Assembly (NCBI RefSeq): GCF_963924675.1
Contig: NC_089235.1
Coordinates: 56,879,520-56,943,519 of the forward strand
DNA: 64,000 nt
Reading direction: 5' to 3'
Source of the DNA: Phocoena phocoena
Lineage: Eukaryota > Chordata > Mammalia > Artiodactyla > Phocoenidae
Positions 24,930-36,435 of the stretch are shown one piece after another. Below the pieces are notes generated by a model. The model worked only from the letters and a program-made list of their open reading frames with translations. It made no database searches and was not told where the DNA came from. Both the position numbers and the translations under genes were made by a program. Each line of letters begins with the position of its first letter. Position 1 is the stretch's first letter.

Positions 24930-25180
24930 GATTCCCCCCAAATCCCTTGCTGACCAACACCATTCTCCTCAAAGGGTCGTTTGCTCTCTATTTAACCTTT
25001 GTATCTTCTGTGTTCTCTGTACTTAGTATGTATGCAATTTTTGTATATTTATATGTATATATAAATTTTCTAATGTGTTGGCTTCTTCAGAGATTATGCC
25101 ACAGTATACTTGTATATGAATTCCTAGTGCCTAGAACATTGTCTGGTGCATAATAGGTGCTGAATAAATATTGAACTAAA
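24930..25180 (+). repeat. L2 LINE 3' end
   Basis: It ends in 'cctagaacattgtctggtg' and 'gtgctgaataaatatt' (about 25130-25172), the hallmark end of L2 in sense. Confidence 0.65.
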
Positions 25181-25314
25181 ATAAAAGGCATTAGCTTTTT
25201 ACACAATCCTATTTATAAAGGCAAGAGGCCAAATCTGGATGGATGATGAGAATATCATTGCTTTTGTCCTTAGATGACTGGAATTATGAGTAGAATATTT
25301 TAAATTTGGATATT

Positions 25315-25560
25315 TTATAAAAGGATACTAAACTTGAAATCAGAAGACCTAAATAAATTCTTTCTTTTTCATGTACAAGCAATGAAAAATTAGGTATTTA
25401 ATTTCTCTCGAAGCTTTAATTATCCTCTAAAGTGTGGCTTATACAACTCTTTTTATATCACATAGTTATTTTGAGGAATCAAATGAAAATGGAATAATGC
25501 ATATGATAACACTTGCAAACTGCAAACCATTAAATGTGACGTTCCTTTTATTATTTCAGA
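25315..25560 (+). repeat. MIR-like SINE relic
   Basis: 'gaaatcagaagacctaaat', 'aatttctctcgaag' and 'tattttgaggaatcaaatga' follow the sense MIR order. Strongly diverged. Confidence 0.45.
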
Positions 25561-25564
25561 GAGA

Positions 25565-26762
25565 GAAAGTGACCTAAGGAAGATTAGCAAAATATAGTAG
25601 GTCTGCCAGTCTAGTGATTTAGTAGAGTTAGGTGCCATGGACTATTTTAACTGAATTTGTGGGTAAGCCTTCCAAACATTCAAAGGTGAAGTTTGTCATC
25701 AATGAACTGTAGTTAACCCAAGATGTAGTTGTGAGTGGCATGCTGTAGACTAAATTTAGTCTTCATCTGTTTAGGAATTACATTTGAAATTAAAATGAAA
25801 TATAGAAATCATGAATGTTGAAGTTATTCTCTCTCCACTTCCAAAACTGTTCCATCAAAAAGTAATGAAGTTTTTGAGAAAAGTAAAAAAATATATATAT
25901 AGTTAGAATAATTTAGGATTACTCTATACCATATCCTCTTGTGGCTATTCAGAATCACATATTTAATTTAAATATTTGTTCCTTTATAAGTTTAGTATTT
26001 TCAGAAATTATCAGCTTTATTTTCAGCAATTTCAACCCAAGTTACTATTTTACAGAAAGCTCTTTGGGAAAAATCTGTCCTAGATATTTTTAGCAAATGA
26101 ATAGGGAAGTAAAAGAAGAGGGACCCCAGATTTGAAGATCAAGAGTAACTTAAAATTTGTCTCCAGCTAGATATTCAAATTAAGAAGGAGGAAATAGTAA
26201 GATCTCTACTTAGAACTGTTCCACTGAGGATGCTTCATTTTTTAGAGCAGTAATGAAAGTAGCCAAGTGTTCTGTCAATCAAGTATATTCAGCAGAGTTA
26301 TCTCAAATTCTAGGCAAGCCAAGAGCCATACATTTTGTGAATATATTCTTCTTTTGATTACTGCTTTCCTCATGGATGAAAAGAAGCTGTGTGCTGGTAT
26401 TCAATGGTACTTTAGGGGCTAAGAGAGAGCACATTGTTGCACAGCCAATATTTAATAAAGATATGTACCCTCAGGGAATAGCTTTGTTACATATTAATCC
26501 AAAAGTAAGCAAAGACTGTCAATACCTCTTTAAAAGCAGAATTAATTCATGATTAATTATGGACTTAATTCCAGATTATGGAATTCTTTGTCATTTACAA
26601 GAAAACCCATGAGCAAGCACTATTCGTAGACTTGAAAAAAATGCAGTTGATATTAAAACGACAATTCAGAAGTCTAATATTTAGGTAAAATATTCAGATT
26701 CTATGCCTACAATAAGCTTGAAAACTTACTAGACAAGGTGACATGACATTGAGTACTTCTGC
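25565..26762. other. Unassigned AT-rich stretch
   Basis: No recognised gene or repeat, apart from a short AT dinucleotide run at about 25888-25901. Confidence 0.45.
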
Positions 26763-27014
26763 AAAATCCAGTTTGAGAAATATTATAAACTATTTTGAGA
26801 TTTATATTATTTATAATCAATTTTATAGGTGAAAAACATACTTTGACTTAGACTTTGTATGCTTTTCTAAAGGAATTCAAAACTGAATTCAAAATTCAGT
26901 TTGAGAAATATTATAAACTACTATTTTGAGATTTATATTATTTATAATCAATTTGATAGGTGAAAAACATACTTTGACTTAGACTTTGTATGCTTTTCTA
27001 AAGGAATTCAAAAC
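26763..27014 (+). repeat. Near-perfect tandem duplication (121 and 124 bp units)
   Basis: Unit 1 (26763-26883) and unit 2 (26891-27014) align end to end with two substitutions (c/t near the start, t/g in the middle) and one 3 bp insertion (cta) in unit 2. They are separated by 'tgaattc'. Both units end in 'aaggaattcaaaac', and the spacer repeats 'gaattc', giving microhomology at the joint. No gene or known mobile element is involved. The low divergence implies a recent local duplication. Confidence 0.95.
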
Positions 27015-27242
27015 CTGTTGAAGGATAAAAGAAAACATCTGGAAAAAAGAGAAAGACAGAATAGAAGCTGGAAAAAATTAAAATAATTCTAAGCTTTGAG
27101 GGAAGTTCTAGAAGGAATGATTAAAGAAATGCCATCTTGAAAAATAATGGTAGTCATTAAATATAGACAAGATTTTATTTAAAACACATGGTAATATGAC
27201 ACAATAATTGAATAATAAAGAGTAATGCACATGTTCACTTAT

Positions 27243-27560
27243 AAATATTTATTGGTGTCCATTATTCCAAGAACTTTCTTAGCTTCTGTGAACACAAGTA
27301 TAAAACAAAAACAAAGAAATTGAAATCTTTGTCCTCATGGAGTTTACATTCTAGCTAGGGAGAGTAATTGACAAATAACTAAAACATAAAAACAAAGAAA
27401 AATAGAAGGTTGTAAGGCATGCCTGGGGTGATGGAAGTTATCATTTAAATAGGGTAACCATGGAAACCCTACTGTAAAGAGGGTTTCAAAGAACTGAAGG
27501 AAGAGAGAAAGGAATTGAGGTAGATATCTTGGAAAAGACCATTGGAAAGGACTCATACAT
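27243..27560 (+). repeat. Ancient mammalian interspersed repeat (family not named)
   Basis: 'tccattattccaagaacttt' then 'cctcatggagtttacattct' (27333-27352) and 'aaatagggtaaccatggaa' follow a common old non-coding mammalian repeat. The minus frame 27344-27556 is not a gene. Confidence 0.5.
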
Positions 27561-27990
27561 GTACTTTACCTTGATTTTAGTGCTGCTTTCAATGAAGTCT
27601 CATATAAAGTTTAGATATTTAAGATGATTAAATGGTTATAATTATAAATGAAAAATATGCTCTCAAAGTGTTAATGAAATGATGTCAGCTTGTAGTACAG
27701 TGTATACCAAAGATTCTGCCCTCCAATCTGTACTCTTCAGTAGTCAATAATTGAAATCAGGATATGTAAAGCATACTTCGCAAGTATGTAGACAAGTAAA
27801 AAATGGTAAGGTTAGTTAATCCTACATGGATAAATTTTACTTCCAAAGAAAATTTGTCTACACCAACAGAAATGAACTTGGCAAACATGAATATTAGATC
27901 TTGTATTTGGTGAGAGAATCAGTGTTATAAGTGCAGGATTATTGGGACCTGGCTAAACAGAAACTTTATTTAAAGTACTAGAAATTTTGG

Positions 27991-28202
27991 GGCTTCCCTG
28001 GTGGCGCAGTGGTTGAGAGTCCGCCTGCCGATGCAGGGGACACGGGTTCGTGCCCCAGTCCGGGAAGATCCCACATGCCGCAGAGCGGCTGGGCCTGTGA
28101 GCCATGGCCGCTGAGCCTGTGGGTCTGGAGCCTGTGCTCCGCAACGGGAGAGGCCACAACAGTGAGAAGCCCGTGTACCACAAAAAAAAAAATTTTAAAA
28201 AA
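27991..28202 (+). mobile_element. CHR-2-type cetacean SINE, sense
   Basis: This is a complete copy. The head 'ggcttccctggtggcgcagt' (27991-28010) contains the A box, and the B box is near 'gacacgggttcgtgcccc' (28039-28056). The CHR-2 body ends at 'cccgtgtaccaca', followed by an A-rich tail. TSD: 'tactagaaattttgg' (27976-27990) and 'tactagaagtttttgg' (28203-28218). The tRNA-like part is a SINE promoter, not a tRNA gene. Confidence 0.95.
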
Positions 28203-28218
28203 TACTAGAAGTTTTTGG

Positions 28219-28786
28219 TTGACCACAAGCTCAATCTCCTACAGAGTTCATATTGGGGTAAAAGATAGTTATATTAAATTAGGATTTGCTCTACTGAAGA
28301 AAATAATTCAGTCATTGTTTTTTGTAGTGTTTATTATGTCAGAAACAGTATGTTTAATGTTAAGAAAGGTATTGTAAGGGGGCACTAAAATATTGATGTT
28401 AATCTAGAAAGGAACAGTAACCCTAGAGGAAGATTTAAAACTTTACATATGGTCTCCCACATACATTTAATACAGATGATAGTCTTGATTTAGAATCTCA
28501 GAAGTGTCCATTTTCTCAATGGTCTTTTTAGGCTGGTCAGGAGACAGGTATTTATGCCATTCAGTTCTAGACATTGCTTTTAATTAATAAATTGGGATTT
28601 GCTAGACAAGCCCAGTAGGAAAAGGCTTGTGAAAGTTTATCTCCACACATAAGGCATTGTTTCGGAAAAAGGTGTGGAAGTAAGACAATGAAGATCACTA
28701 AGAGAGGACTTTGAGGGGATAATTCAAAGAAAAATAAAGAAAACAAGTAAATATGGGTGGAAGATTGTGTAAGAATACTTTGGAGA
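28219..28786. other. Unassigned stretch
   Basis: No gene or nameable repeat between the CHR-2 and CHR-1 insertions. Confidence 0.4.
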
Positions 28787-28798
28787 CTATTTTTAATT

Positions 28799-29107
28799 GT
28801 TTTTAAAAATTATCTATGTTTGGCTGTGTTGTGTCTTCGTTGCTGCGTGCAGGTTTTGTCTAGTTGTGGGGAGCTGGGGCTACTCTTCCTTGTGGTGCAC
28901 AGGCTTCTCATTGCAGTGGCTTCTCTTTGTTGTGGAGCACGGGCTCTAGGCGTACAGGCTTCAGTAGTTGTGGCACACAGGTTCAGAAGTTGTGGCACAC
29001 AGGCTTAGTTGCTCCGCGGCATGTGGGATCTTCCCAGACCAGGGCTCAAACTCGTGTCCCCTGCATTGGCAGGTGGATTCTTAACCACGGTGCCACCAGG
29101 GAAGTCC
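28799..29107 (-). mobile_element. CHR-1-type SINE, antisense
   Basis: An A/T-rich tail complement is followed by 'tttggctgtgttgtgtcttc' and the long CHR-1 body, with repeated 'agttgtggcacacaggct' modules. The tRNA-like head ends at 'gccaccagggaagtc'. TSD: 'ctatttttaatt' at 28787-28798 and 29108-29119, a perfect match. The overlapping short frames on both strands are SINE-derived. Confidence 0.93.
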
Positions 29108-29189
29108 CTATTTTTAATTTTTAAAGTAAAGATTTCAACTGAATTCATGGTAAAATGGAAAATTATTACAGAACTTTCAGGAATGGCAT

Positions 29190-29428
29190 GAAGTCAAACA
29201 ATGAGTAGCAAACTGAAGAAAAAAGTTGCAGATTTCCATGTCTAGAAAGGGCCCCATGGAAAGAAACTACAAGCAGTCTCTAGATGCCTGGCTGATGGTC
29301 GTGAAGAAAGCAGAGACCTCAGTCCTACAATCACAAGAAATAAATTCAGCCAGCAACCTGAGGGACCTTGAAGTGGATTATTCCTTGCTCTAGATTTCAG
29401 ATGGTTGTGACTTTGTTAAATTAACTTT
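29190..29428 (+). mobile_element. MaLR (MLT1-type) LTR, first part
   Basis: 'gacctcagtcctacaatcac' (29310), 'attcagccagcaacctga' and 'gaagtggattattccttg' are sense MLT1 LTR text. It breaks off at 29428, where an antisense LTR begins, and resumes after 29905. Confidence 0.7.
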
Positions 29429-29905
29429 TGTTAGGTAGAGCCCTGGGGTGTTGATAATGAGCCATGGGTCAACAAAAGACTACAAGGGAAAGTGAAATAG
29501 AGAAGTTTATTATTTACAGGTTCTGCAGAAGGTACACAGCACACCTCCAGGGGCCATAAAGGGAGGTCAAGGCAGGGTGCAGGCAGAGGGAGCACCTCAG
29601 GACCTGGGGCACACACTCTGTCAGGGTCCATGGAGTGGAGTGTTTTGGGGTTCCCCTGCTAAGGCTGGAATAGTCACCTCAAACCAAAAAGAGTGGGGTT
29701 TTGTTAAGCTTTGATAGGGCTTTATCAAAGGAGTGGACAAGGGGAAGTCCTGGGAGATGGGGTAGAGTTCTTACCACAAAGAAATCTGGGGAGTTTATCA
29801 GGAACTTACAGTTACTTGGGACTCTGGGGGGCTGTTAGCTAAGGTATGTGCTCCAGAGAGGGGCTCATATCAGTTCAAGGTCCCTGCAGGCCACTTTGCC
29901 ACACA
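29429..29905 (-). mobile_element. Solo LTR of an endogenous retrovirus, antisense, inserted in an MLT1 LTR
   Basis: On the minus strand it begins TG (at 29905) and ends CA (at 29429). A polyadenylation signal AATAAA lies close to its 3' end (complement of 'tttatt' at 29507-29512), as expected for an LTR. No internal retroviral sequence adjoins it, so it is a solo LTR or fragment. GC content is well above the neighbourhood. I could not find a convincing 4-6 bp TSD and do not name the family. The minus frame 29431-29631 lies inside it and has no domain. Confidence 0.6.
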
Positions 29906-30160
29906 AATGGATGTCAAGGTAACAATATCATGGAGTAGCTGAGCTAAACCCTCAACATAGATTATACTGCAGCCTGATGGAAGTCTTGATATCAGTCTTG
30001 GTCTAGCTTCCAGATTGCTGTGAATAAGCTGATAAAAAGACACAGCTGAACTATGCCTGTACTCCTGACCATGGAAGCTATGAAAGAATAGCCTTGTGTT
30101 GTTTTAAGCTTCTAAATTTATGGTAATTTTTTATTTAGCAGTGGAAATAAAAGCCATTCA
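29906..30160 (+). mobile_element. MaLR (MLT1-type) LTR, second part
   Basis: 'cagcctgatggaagtcttg', 'gaactatgcctgtactcct', 'gtgttgttttaagcttcta' and 'tttagcagtggaaataaa' complete the 3' half of the MLT1 LTR interrupted at 29428. Confidence 0.7.
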
Positions 30161-31300
30161 AACAATTTTAATAGCAAGGTGGTGTGGTGTAGTTATATAA
30201 CCTATGTCAAACCAAATAAAATTACCTTAGCCAGAGAAGAAAATATTTAGAGATGGACATATGAATCAAGCCGAGTTGATCAAAATTCTCTTTAAGATAT
30301 TTTTGCTAGAGCAGACAGATGTTTTTCTGCTAAAGCTTTCTATGCCAGTCATCATGCTACCTGCAAAGAGAGAAAATCTGAAAATATTATATTTCGTCTC
30401 TATAGCTATGTATAAAGAGCTTCTGATCAGTTGCACACCTTAGAATTCCATAGCTGCATAAGAAATATGATTTGCCAATGAAAGAGTAATGCCTAATACA
30501 AAGACTAAATATTAAGCCTCTTATCCTGTCCTAGTATATCCTTCCTAATAACTAAATTCTGGCTGACTGTATATCTATATCTATATCTATATCTATATCT
30601 ATATCTATGCTATTTACCAAGCACATCACTTACACTTTTGTATCTTTGCTCACAGTTTGTTTCACCGAAATATACTCCCCTTTTTATATCCAAACTTATC
30701 CATTCTCCAATGATCTGAGTTGAACTTGCCTGTCAAGAGAATGTCTTTGCTTCAAAATAAATTCTTAGAATAATTTTACCTTCGTCATGCAAATTAAATT
30801 CCTCTTTTGGAATTTAGTAAAAAACGTCTCTCTGACTTAGTTGCATGATCATTGTTTTATAACTTCTCCAAGCTTATTTAAAATGAATGTATTTTCTGTT
30901 TATAGGCTTGCATTTTTAAAAAAAATCATTTCTAACTACTGTATGGGCTTTCAGGTCTAATGTAAAACATATCATCATTTACATTTCAAATATATCATTT
31001 GTAATTAATGCTGATATTTTTAAAGGGATTACATTTGAAATACATTTAAATATGTGATTATAAATAATAGTTTTAAACAAATGAAATGCTACCATCTTGG
31101 CTTTCGAGAATGAAGAATCTACCATTAACTATGCTACTGGAATGGAGCGTAGATACCTCTTCTCACTTTCACTACTCACTACACTCTGATACTGATCAGG
31201 AGGATCCTGGGACACAGGTATTGAACGCCTAATGTACTCTCAAAATTCTGAAGGAAACACTGAATTTGACACGTTTGATATGTAGCTAACAATCTATACA
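30161..31300. other. Unassigned stretch with a hexamer microsatellite
   Basis: No gene. A microsatellite of the unit atatct lies at 30570-30608 (annotated separately). The rest is AT-rich with short frames. Confidence 0.45.
30570..30608 (+). repeat. Microsatellite (atatct)n
   Basis: Six uninterrupted copies of the hexamer are visible. A likely polymorphic locus. Confidence 0.9.
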
Positions 31301-31309
31301 TCTCATAGT

Positions 31310-31790
31310 TTCATACTTGTATAAATTTCTGCTTCAGTCTCTAGACTGTAAATACCATTCTGGGGCAGGGGTATGATATATACCTTGGTATACTTGTCCT
31401 CTCAGCTGTGACCCAGCAATAAGCACTTTGTTTTTACTCAGCACAACTTTGGTACTGAAAGTGAACTAAGGAAGCAGTCGGGACAGCTCAGAACTGAAGC
31501 CCGGTAAAAATGCTTCCTCTTGGCAGTAGCATATGGGGCTTGCCATGAAGTTAATAGTAACAGTGAACTAATCTGCTGAGGAACAGGACAGAAAAGAAAA
31601 AGTTATGTGATGACAGCTTTGTAATGCACATGCATACTGATATTTTAAAGTCAAAGTTGAAGACCTTACTTGACTGACATATATTTAACTTTACTATGAA
31701 GTATGCTCTGTAAAGGTAAGAACTTTGTAGATAGTGTTCACTCATCTATCCTCAGCATCTATTCTTGGCATGTATTAGTGATTAATATTG
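31310..31790 (+). repeat. L2-like relics
   Basis: 'cagtctctagactgtaaata' at about 31336 and 'catctatcctcagcatctat' with 'tcttggcatgtattagtgat' at about 31742-31782 suggest pieces of L2 3' ends. They are weak and separated by unassigned sequence. Confidence 0.4.
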
Positions 31791-32875
31791 ACAAAATGGA
31801 TTAATGGATCAATTATTATGTCAATGATTTGAAATATGAATTTGAAGATAAGTTGCTAAATATGTGTTCCTTGTTACCTGAACTTCTGGATGTCATGGAA
31901 AGCAACAAAACCCAATTTGAAGAGCATCTACTTATATTTATTTGAAAAAACTCTAGGTTTATATTAAGAAAGGTTCACTCTTTACCCCTGAATTCTGACG
32001 TTTTTATATCTACATTCCACTTAGTCTTCAAACATAACATGTCCAATCTTAAGATCATCATATTTTGCTCAAAATAGTTTGTCCCTCTTGTCTTCCTCAT
32101 ACTATTGAGGCACTACAATTTTTCTAGCCATCAAAACCTGCAAACGTAAGGTAATTTTCAAATGTCTTCTTGCTCCATCATATCTGATTAATTGTCTTAG
32201 ACTTCGAGTACCTTGTTGAACACATTTATTTTGATAACAACCCAATTACACATGGTAGAACTCAGTCTACAGATGGGAAGATGGTGAGTGACTTCCCCAA
32301 GAAATGTTTAAGTAACCATTATTCAGGCCCAGATTTATTTCCACTTTCCTCATTAGCTCTTTCTATAGCATTCATTCTCATATTTTACTTGTTTTCTGTT
32401 ATCTAGTAATGCACATGTCCTGTATTTTACATCTGGTGTTGTAGTTGAATTGTTTCACTTGTGCTTATATTTCCTCAGAAATAGTAAGCTCTCTGATGTC
32501 TCAGACTAAGGGCTGTCTCTGGCCACCCCTGAAAAGTGAATAACTGCAGCATTTCCTTTTGCTACATTCTTGGGGGCAATTACCACTCTCATTTTGAAGC
32601 AGCCCATGATCATAGAGAAATCCCTAGTAGGTGTTTGTAAGGCTCTATTTTAAGTTTCTCCAGTGTAGTGAATATGTATTTCAAGAATAGTTCTAGCTAT
32701 TAGACTGAGGTACATTATCACTAATCCCCATGAACTCACAGTTAAAGTGAAAAACATGCAAGGAAATAGCAATTTCAAGAGAATCTGGTAGATGTACATC
32801 ATGGGTCCTATGATATCTATAAGGAATACCAAACCTAATGCGGAGATGTCTTGAAAGCCTTTTGGCAGGGGGAGG
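31791..32875. other. Mostly unassigned; possible old MIR/L2 piece
   Basis: A diverged MIR/L2-class segment may lie at 32220-32335 ('cagatgggaagatggtg', 'acttccccaagaaatg'). No gene is recognised. Confidence 0.4.
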
Positions 32876-32879
32876 GACT

Positions 32880-33170
32880 CATTTTTATTGAGATAAATTC
32901 ATGTAACAAAAAATTCACCATTTTAACCATTTTAACTGTAGAATTCAATGGTGTGTAGTAAACTCACAAAGTTGTACAACTATCACCGTTATCTAATTCC
33001 AGAAAATTTTAATCAACCCAAGGAAACTCCATACCCATTAAGAAGCCATGGCTCATTTCCCCCTCCCCCTACACCCTCGGAAACCAAAATCTATTTTTTG
33101 TCTCAATGGATTTGCTTAATCTGGACATTTCATATAAATAAAAACATACAAATATATTAATCTTTGTCTA
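32880..33170 (-). mobile_element. L1M-type 3' UTR, antisense
   Basis: 'tttattgagataaattcatg', 'aaaattcaccattttaacc', 'caaagttgtacaactatcac' and 'catttcatataaataaaa' follow the reverse complement of an old L1 3' UTR. Confidence 0.75.
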
Positions 33171-33179
33171 GTAAGCTCA

Positions 33180-34010
33180 GTGTTTGAGCTTCCTTAGGGA
33201 CAGTTTCTATCTATTGCTTTTTTCTCTTCTGTATATGGGTCATACTTTCTTGTTTATTTGTATGCATCATATTTGTTGTAGAAAACTGATCATTTTTAAT
33301 ATGATAATGTGACAACTCTGGAAATCAGATAACGCCCACATCCCACTATATTTTCATTTCTTAGGACCCCATTTATACCCAGAGTTTCTTTTATCACTTA
33401 TATACACCTATATAATTTATATACAATTTCTATATTGAATACATTGAATACAATTCTGAATAATTAATTTTGTAAAGTCTTTATTCTTTGTCATGTGTGG
33501 CCACTAATTTCTCTATTTGGGTGGTTTAGTGGTGAGATTTGCTTAAATACCTAGAAACAATAAACTCCCAGTCTGCTGATGGCCTCTGCGTGTTGGACAC
33601 GCCTTTAACACTCAGCCAGGCAGTTTACAACTCTTCCTTAGTCTGTACTTCCTCCCCATGTAGAGCATAAATGTCAGTCAGAGGTGACAGCTTAGAGCCT
33701 TCTTTCTTTCTTGAGCGTGTGCCCTACTCTGGGAATTCACATTGCCTTCTAGATTCCCAAGAATAACTTGGAGCTTTTAAAAACACCTATTACCTAAAGC
33801 ATCTCATTCTCCAGGCTTTTCTCCCAAGCGTTTTGTTTAGTCAGTGATTTGTTCCAAATGTTATTCATTGTCCCAGACGGCAATGGCTATTACATCTCCC
33901 TATAAAGTTTTTGACAAATGCCCCAGATAGCTTCAGCACTGGGAGAGTTCCTATTGGGCAAGACAAAGGCAAATCCTTTGGAACTGGTCATCTAGGGAGC
34001 CATTAAAAAG
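33180..34010 (-). mobile_element. Old L1-related sequence (5'-end type), antisense
   Basis: The stretch reads 'ttccttagggacagtttct', 'ggtcatactttcttgttta', 'gtgacaactctggaaatcag', 'tcatgtgtggccactaat', 'gaggtgacagcttagagcc' and 'agacaaaggcaaatcctttg'. This is the word order I associate with the reverse complement of L1M 5' regions. It directly adjoins the 3' UTR at 32880-33170, which implies loss of the body of the element or two separate insertions. Confidence 0.5.
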
Positions 34011-34620
34011 GTCAAACAAACCATAATTTTGTTCCATCTGGTACTGGTACCTGAACAAGGGTTTTGGGTTGTTACCTTCAAAGACATTGCATAACTGGGG
34101 AATGTGAAGTAGAAACAGGGTAGATTAAAATGCCACAGGTTCTTTCCAAGTTTCTGATGGCTTTTATTACTTATTACCCGCATTGCTGCAAGCTTTTGGT
34201 AATTTTCCCAAGTTCCTTAAAGGTTGATTCTGACAGTTTTTACACATTTTTCATTTCCTTTATGGAAGGAAGAATTTCGGGATTTCTTTGCCATTTTTGC
34301 TCACAACACTAGAAAAAACTTTTATAATAATATTACAACTAAGCTGTATTTGAACCAGGAGGAATTAGGTAGGAAAGGTAAGAGAAACAAACCAGGTAGA
34401 GAGAGCATTGTGTTAAAAGGCCCAGAAGCAAAGGAGAATGGTGTGTGCTGGGAAATGGCCCTAATTCTGCGAGGCTAAATGATAGGGTGCAATTAAAAGT
34501 AAAAAGACATGCATTTTACAGGAGATAGGATGGAGACTGAGAGCTCCTTATGCCATAATACAATATTTGGACTTAATTTGGGCAATGTGGACTTAATCAT
34601 TTAATGCAGATTTGTTAAAT
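34011..34620. other. Unassigned stretch
   Basis: No gene is recognised. Plus-strand frames at 34130-34478 are short and overlap each other. Confidence 0.4.
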
Positions 34621-34962
34621 CATTTCTGTAAACATTGCAGAGGATGGATAGCTTGAGAATAAACTTAGGCAAGGAATCTAGTAAAGAGGCTAATATAAAA
34701 GTCAAAAGCATAAGAGATGAACAAAATTAAGGATGTGACTGTTGAAATGGAGAGAATGTTTACATATTTCGTACTTAGAATATACCTAGGAGCTAAAATA
34801 TATAAATATTCATCTCCAGTCGTTTCAATGAGTGGGGAGAGGGAAGGCATGACAACAAGAAGGAAGGGTGGGGAAAATGTCTAGAATGATTCCGATATTT
34901 TGGCTTTGGAAACATGAGAGGAAACTGATACCATTCACTGAAATTAAGAATACTGACCATGA
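34621..34962 (+). repeat. Ancient mammalian non-coding repeat, first part
   Basis: 'gaggctaatataaaagtc', 'gaaatggagagaatgttta', 'gtctagaatgattccgatat' and 'tttggctttgg' follow a long, widespread, non-coding mammalian repeat in sense. It continues after an L1 insertion at 35336-35560, and related copies appear at 39740-39990 and 41560-42340. I do not name the family. Confidence 0.5.
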
Positions 34963-35323
34963 CTGATGAACCTAGTGGCAGGGCAGGAATAAAGACGTAG
35001 ACATAGAAAATGGACTTGAGGACACAGGGGGGAGGGGGAAGCTGGGGCGAAGTAAGAGTATCATTGACATATATACGCTACCGAATGTAAAATGGTTAGC
35101 TAGTGGGAAGCAGCAGCATAGCACAGGGAGATCAGCTCGGTGCTTTCCTATGACCTAGAGTGGTGGGAGGGAACCTAGGAAGGGTGGGAGGGAAGCTCAA
35201 GAGGGAGGGGATATGGGGATATATGTATGCATATGGCTGATTCACTTCGTTGTACAACAGAAACTAACACAGTATTGTGAAGCAATTATACTCCAGTAAA
35301 GATCTATTTAAAAAAAAAAAAAG
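34963..35323 (+). mobile_element. Short L1 3' UTR insertion, sense
   Basis: The G-rich 3' UTR ('gtgggaagcagcagcatag', 'gcacagggagatcagctcgg') and end ('ttatactccagtaaagatct' plus an A-tail) match the reverse complement of the young L1 3' end seen at 59940-60300, so this is the same cetartiodactyl L1 lineage. TSD: 'actgaccatga' at 34952-34962 and 35325-35335. Strongly 5'-truncated. Confidence 0.9.
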
Positions 35324-35335
35324 AACTGACCATGA

Positions 35336-35560
35336 AGTGAACTTGGAGAAGGAAAACTAAATAAATTCAGTTTGGACATTATGAAATCAAGTTGTCCATG
35401 AAACATACAAGGCCATATTCAGCAGACATTTAGAGACACAGGTTTGGTTCTCAAGGGGAAATTCGGCACTGCTGATGCAGATTTGGAATAGCCAAAGATG
35501 TATGGAAGTGATAAAAGAAATTCTGGGTATAAATAGTGTCCTAAAAAATAAAAATATAGG
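35336..35560 (+). repeat. Ancient mammalian non-coding repeat, second part
   Basis: It continues the element split by the L1 at 34963-35323: 'cagtttggacattatgaaat', then 'aaatcaagttgtccatga'. Confidence 0.45.
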
Positions 35561-36430
35561 GAAAAGGCAGACAATTTATTAATAGTATTTCTAGTGAAAT
35601 TACATCATAAACTGAGTCAATGAAAAAGATTATTCACAGTAAAGAACTGAATGAAGTTTAAATCACTCTTTCTTAGGTGTGTACCTTAACTTTACTATTA
35701 GAGAAGTTTTCTTATAGTAGTCCCCAAAATTTTTCTAGTGGAAGACTAAGTCTGGAGGGAAAACTTGGTTCTAATAGTATAGAATCCAAAGTTATCATTT
35801 ATATTGTAGAACAGTAAGCGATCTCAGAATCAACGTTGTTTTTAATCTAGGTCATCAGTATGAGATGGGTTTTTTATGTTTTGTTTTTGAATTTGTTTTT
35901 TAATATCATCAGCTGCAAGAAAATTAAACTCTTCTAAGAAAATAAGCCAAGAGAATCCCAAAATATAATCAGGGAGAAAAGTAAAATTGTTCTTGGGAAA
36001 TCTGAGGCATAGTTATATCACCTGACATTAGCCTTATTCCCAAACTTAATCTATCCCAACATTAGAGATTTAAGAAACATAGCTACATCCAAAGAAATAG
36101 CCCATGTTTTGACAAATAAGTAATTAATAATTTCTTCCTATTTTAATATTAGTTATTTGTGGATAGGGTCTCCACTTTAGATTTTTTTTAAAAATTGACA
36201 TAATTAAATAGAGTAATATCACATATATAATACCAAATATTCTATATTTGAAAACAAACATATTACTTGTATTTTTAAAAGATTGCAATAATCAGTCACA
36301 ATCACTGTTCAAAATGGGCAGCATCTGAATTTCTAATAAGGAGTTAACTACGTTTTTCAGAAAAGGATTAGTTCAGTGTGAGTAGCTCCATTCATACAAT
36401 GAGAATTTTTCAGTAAACATTTCATATATG
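35561..36430. other. Unassigned AT-rich stretch
   Basis: No gene or nameable repeat. Confidence 0.45.
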
Positions 36431-36435
36431 GGTGA

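Noticed and set aside
27991..28060. tRNA gene (A and B box present)
   Set aside because: It is the tRNA-derived head of a CHR-2 SINE. It cannot fold into a complete cloverleaf, has a SINE body and poly(A) tail, and is flanked by a TSD.
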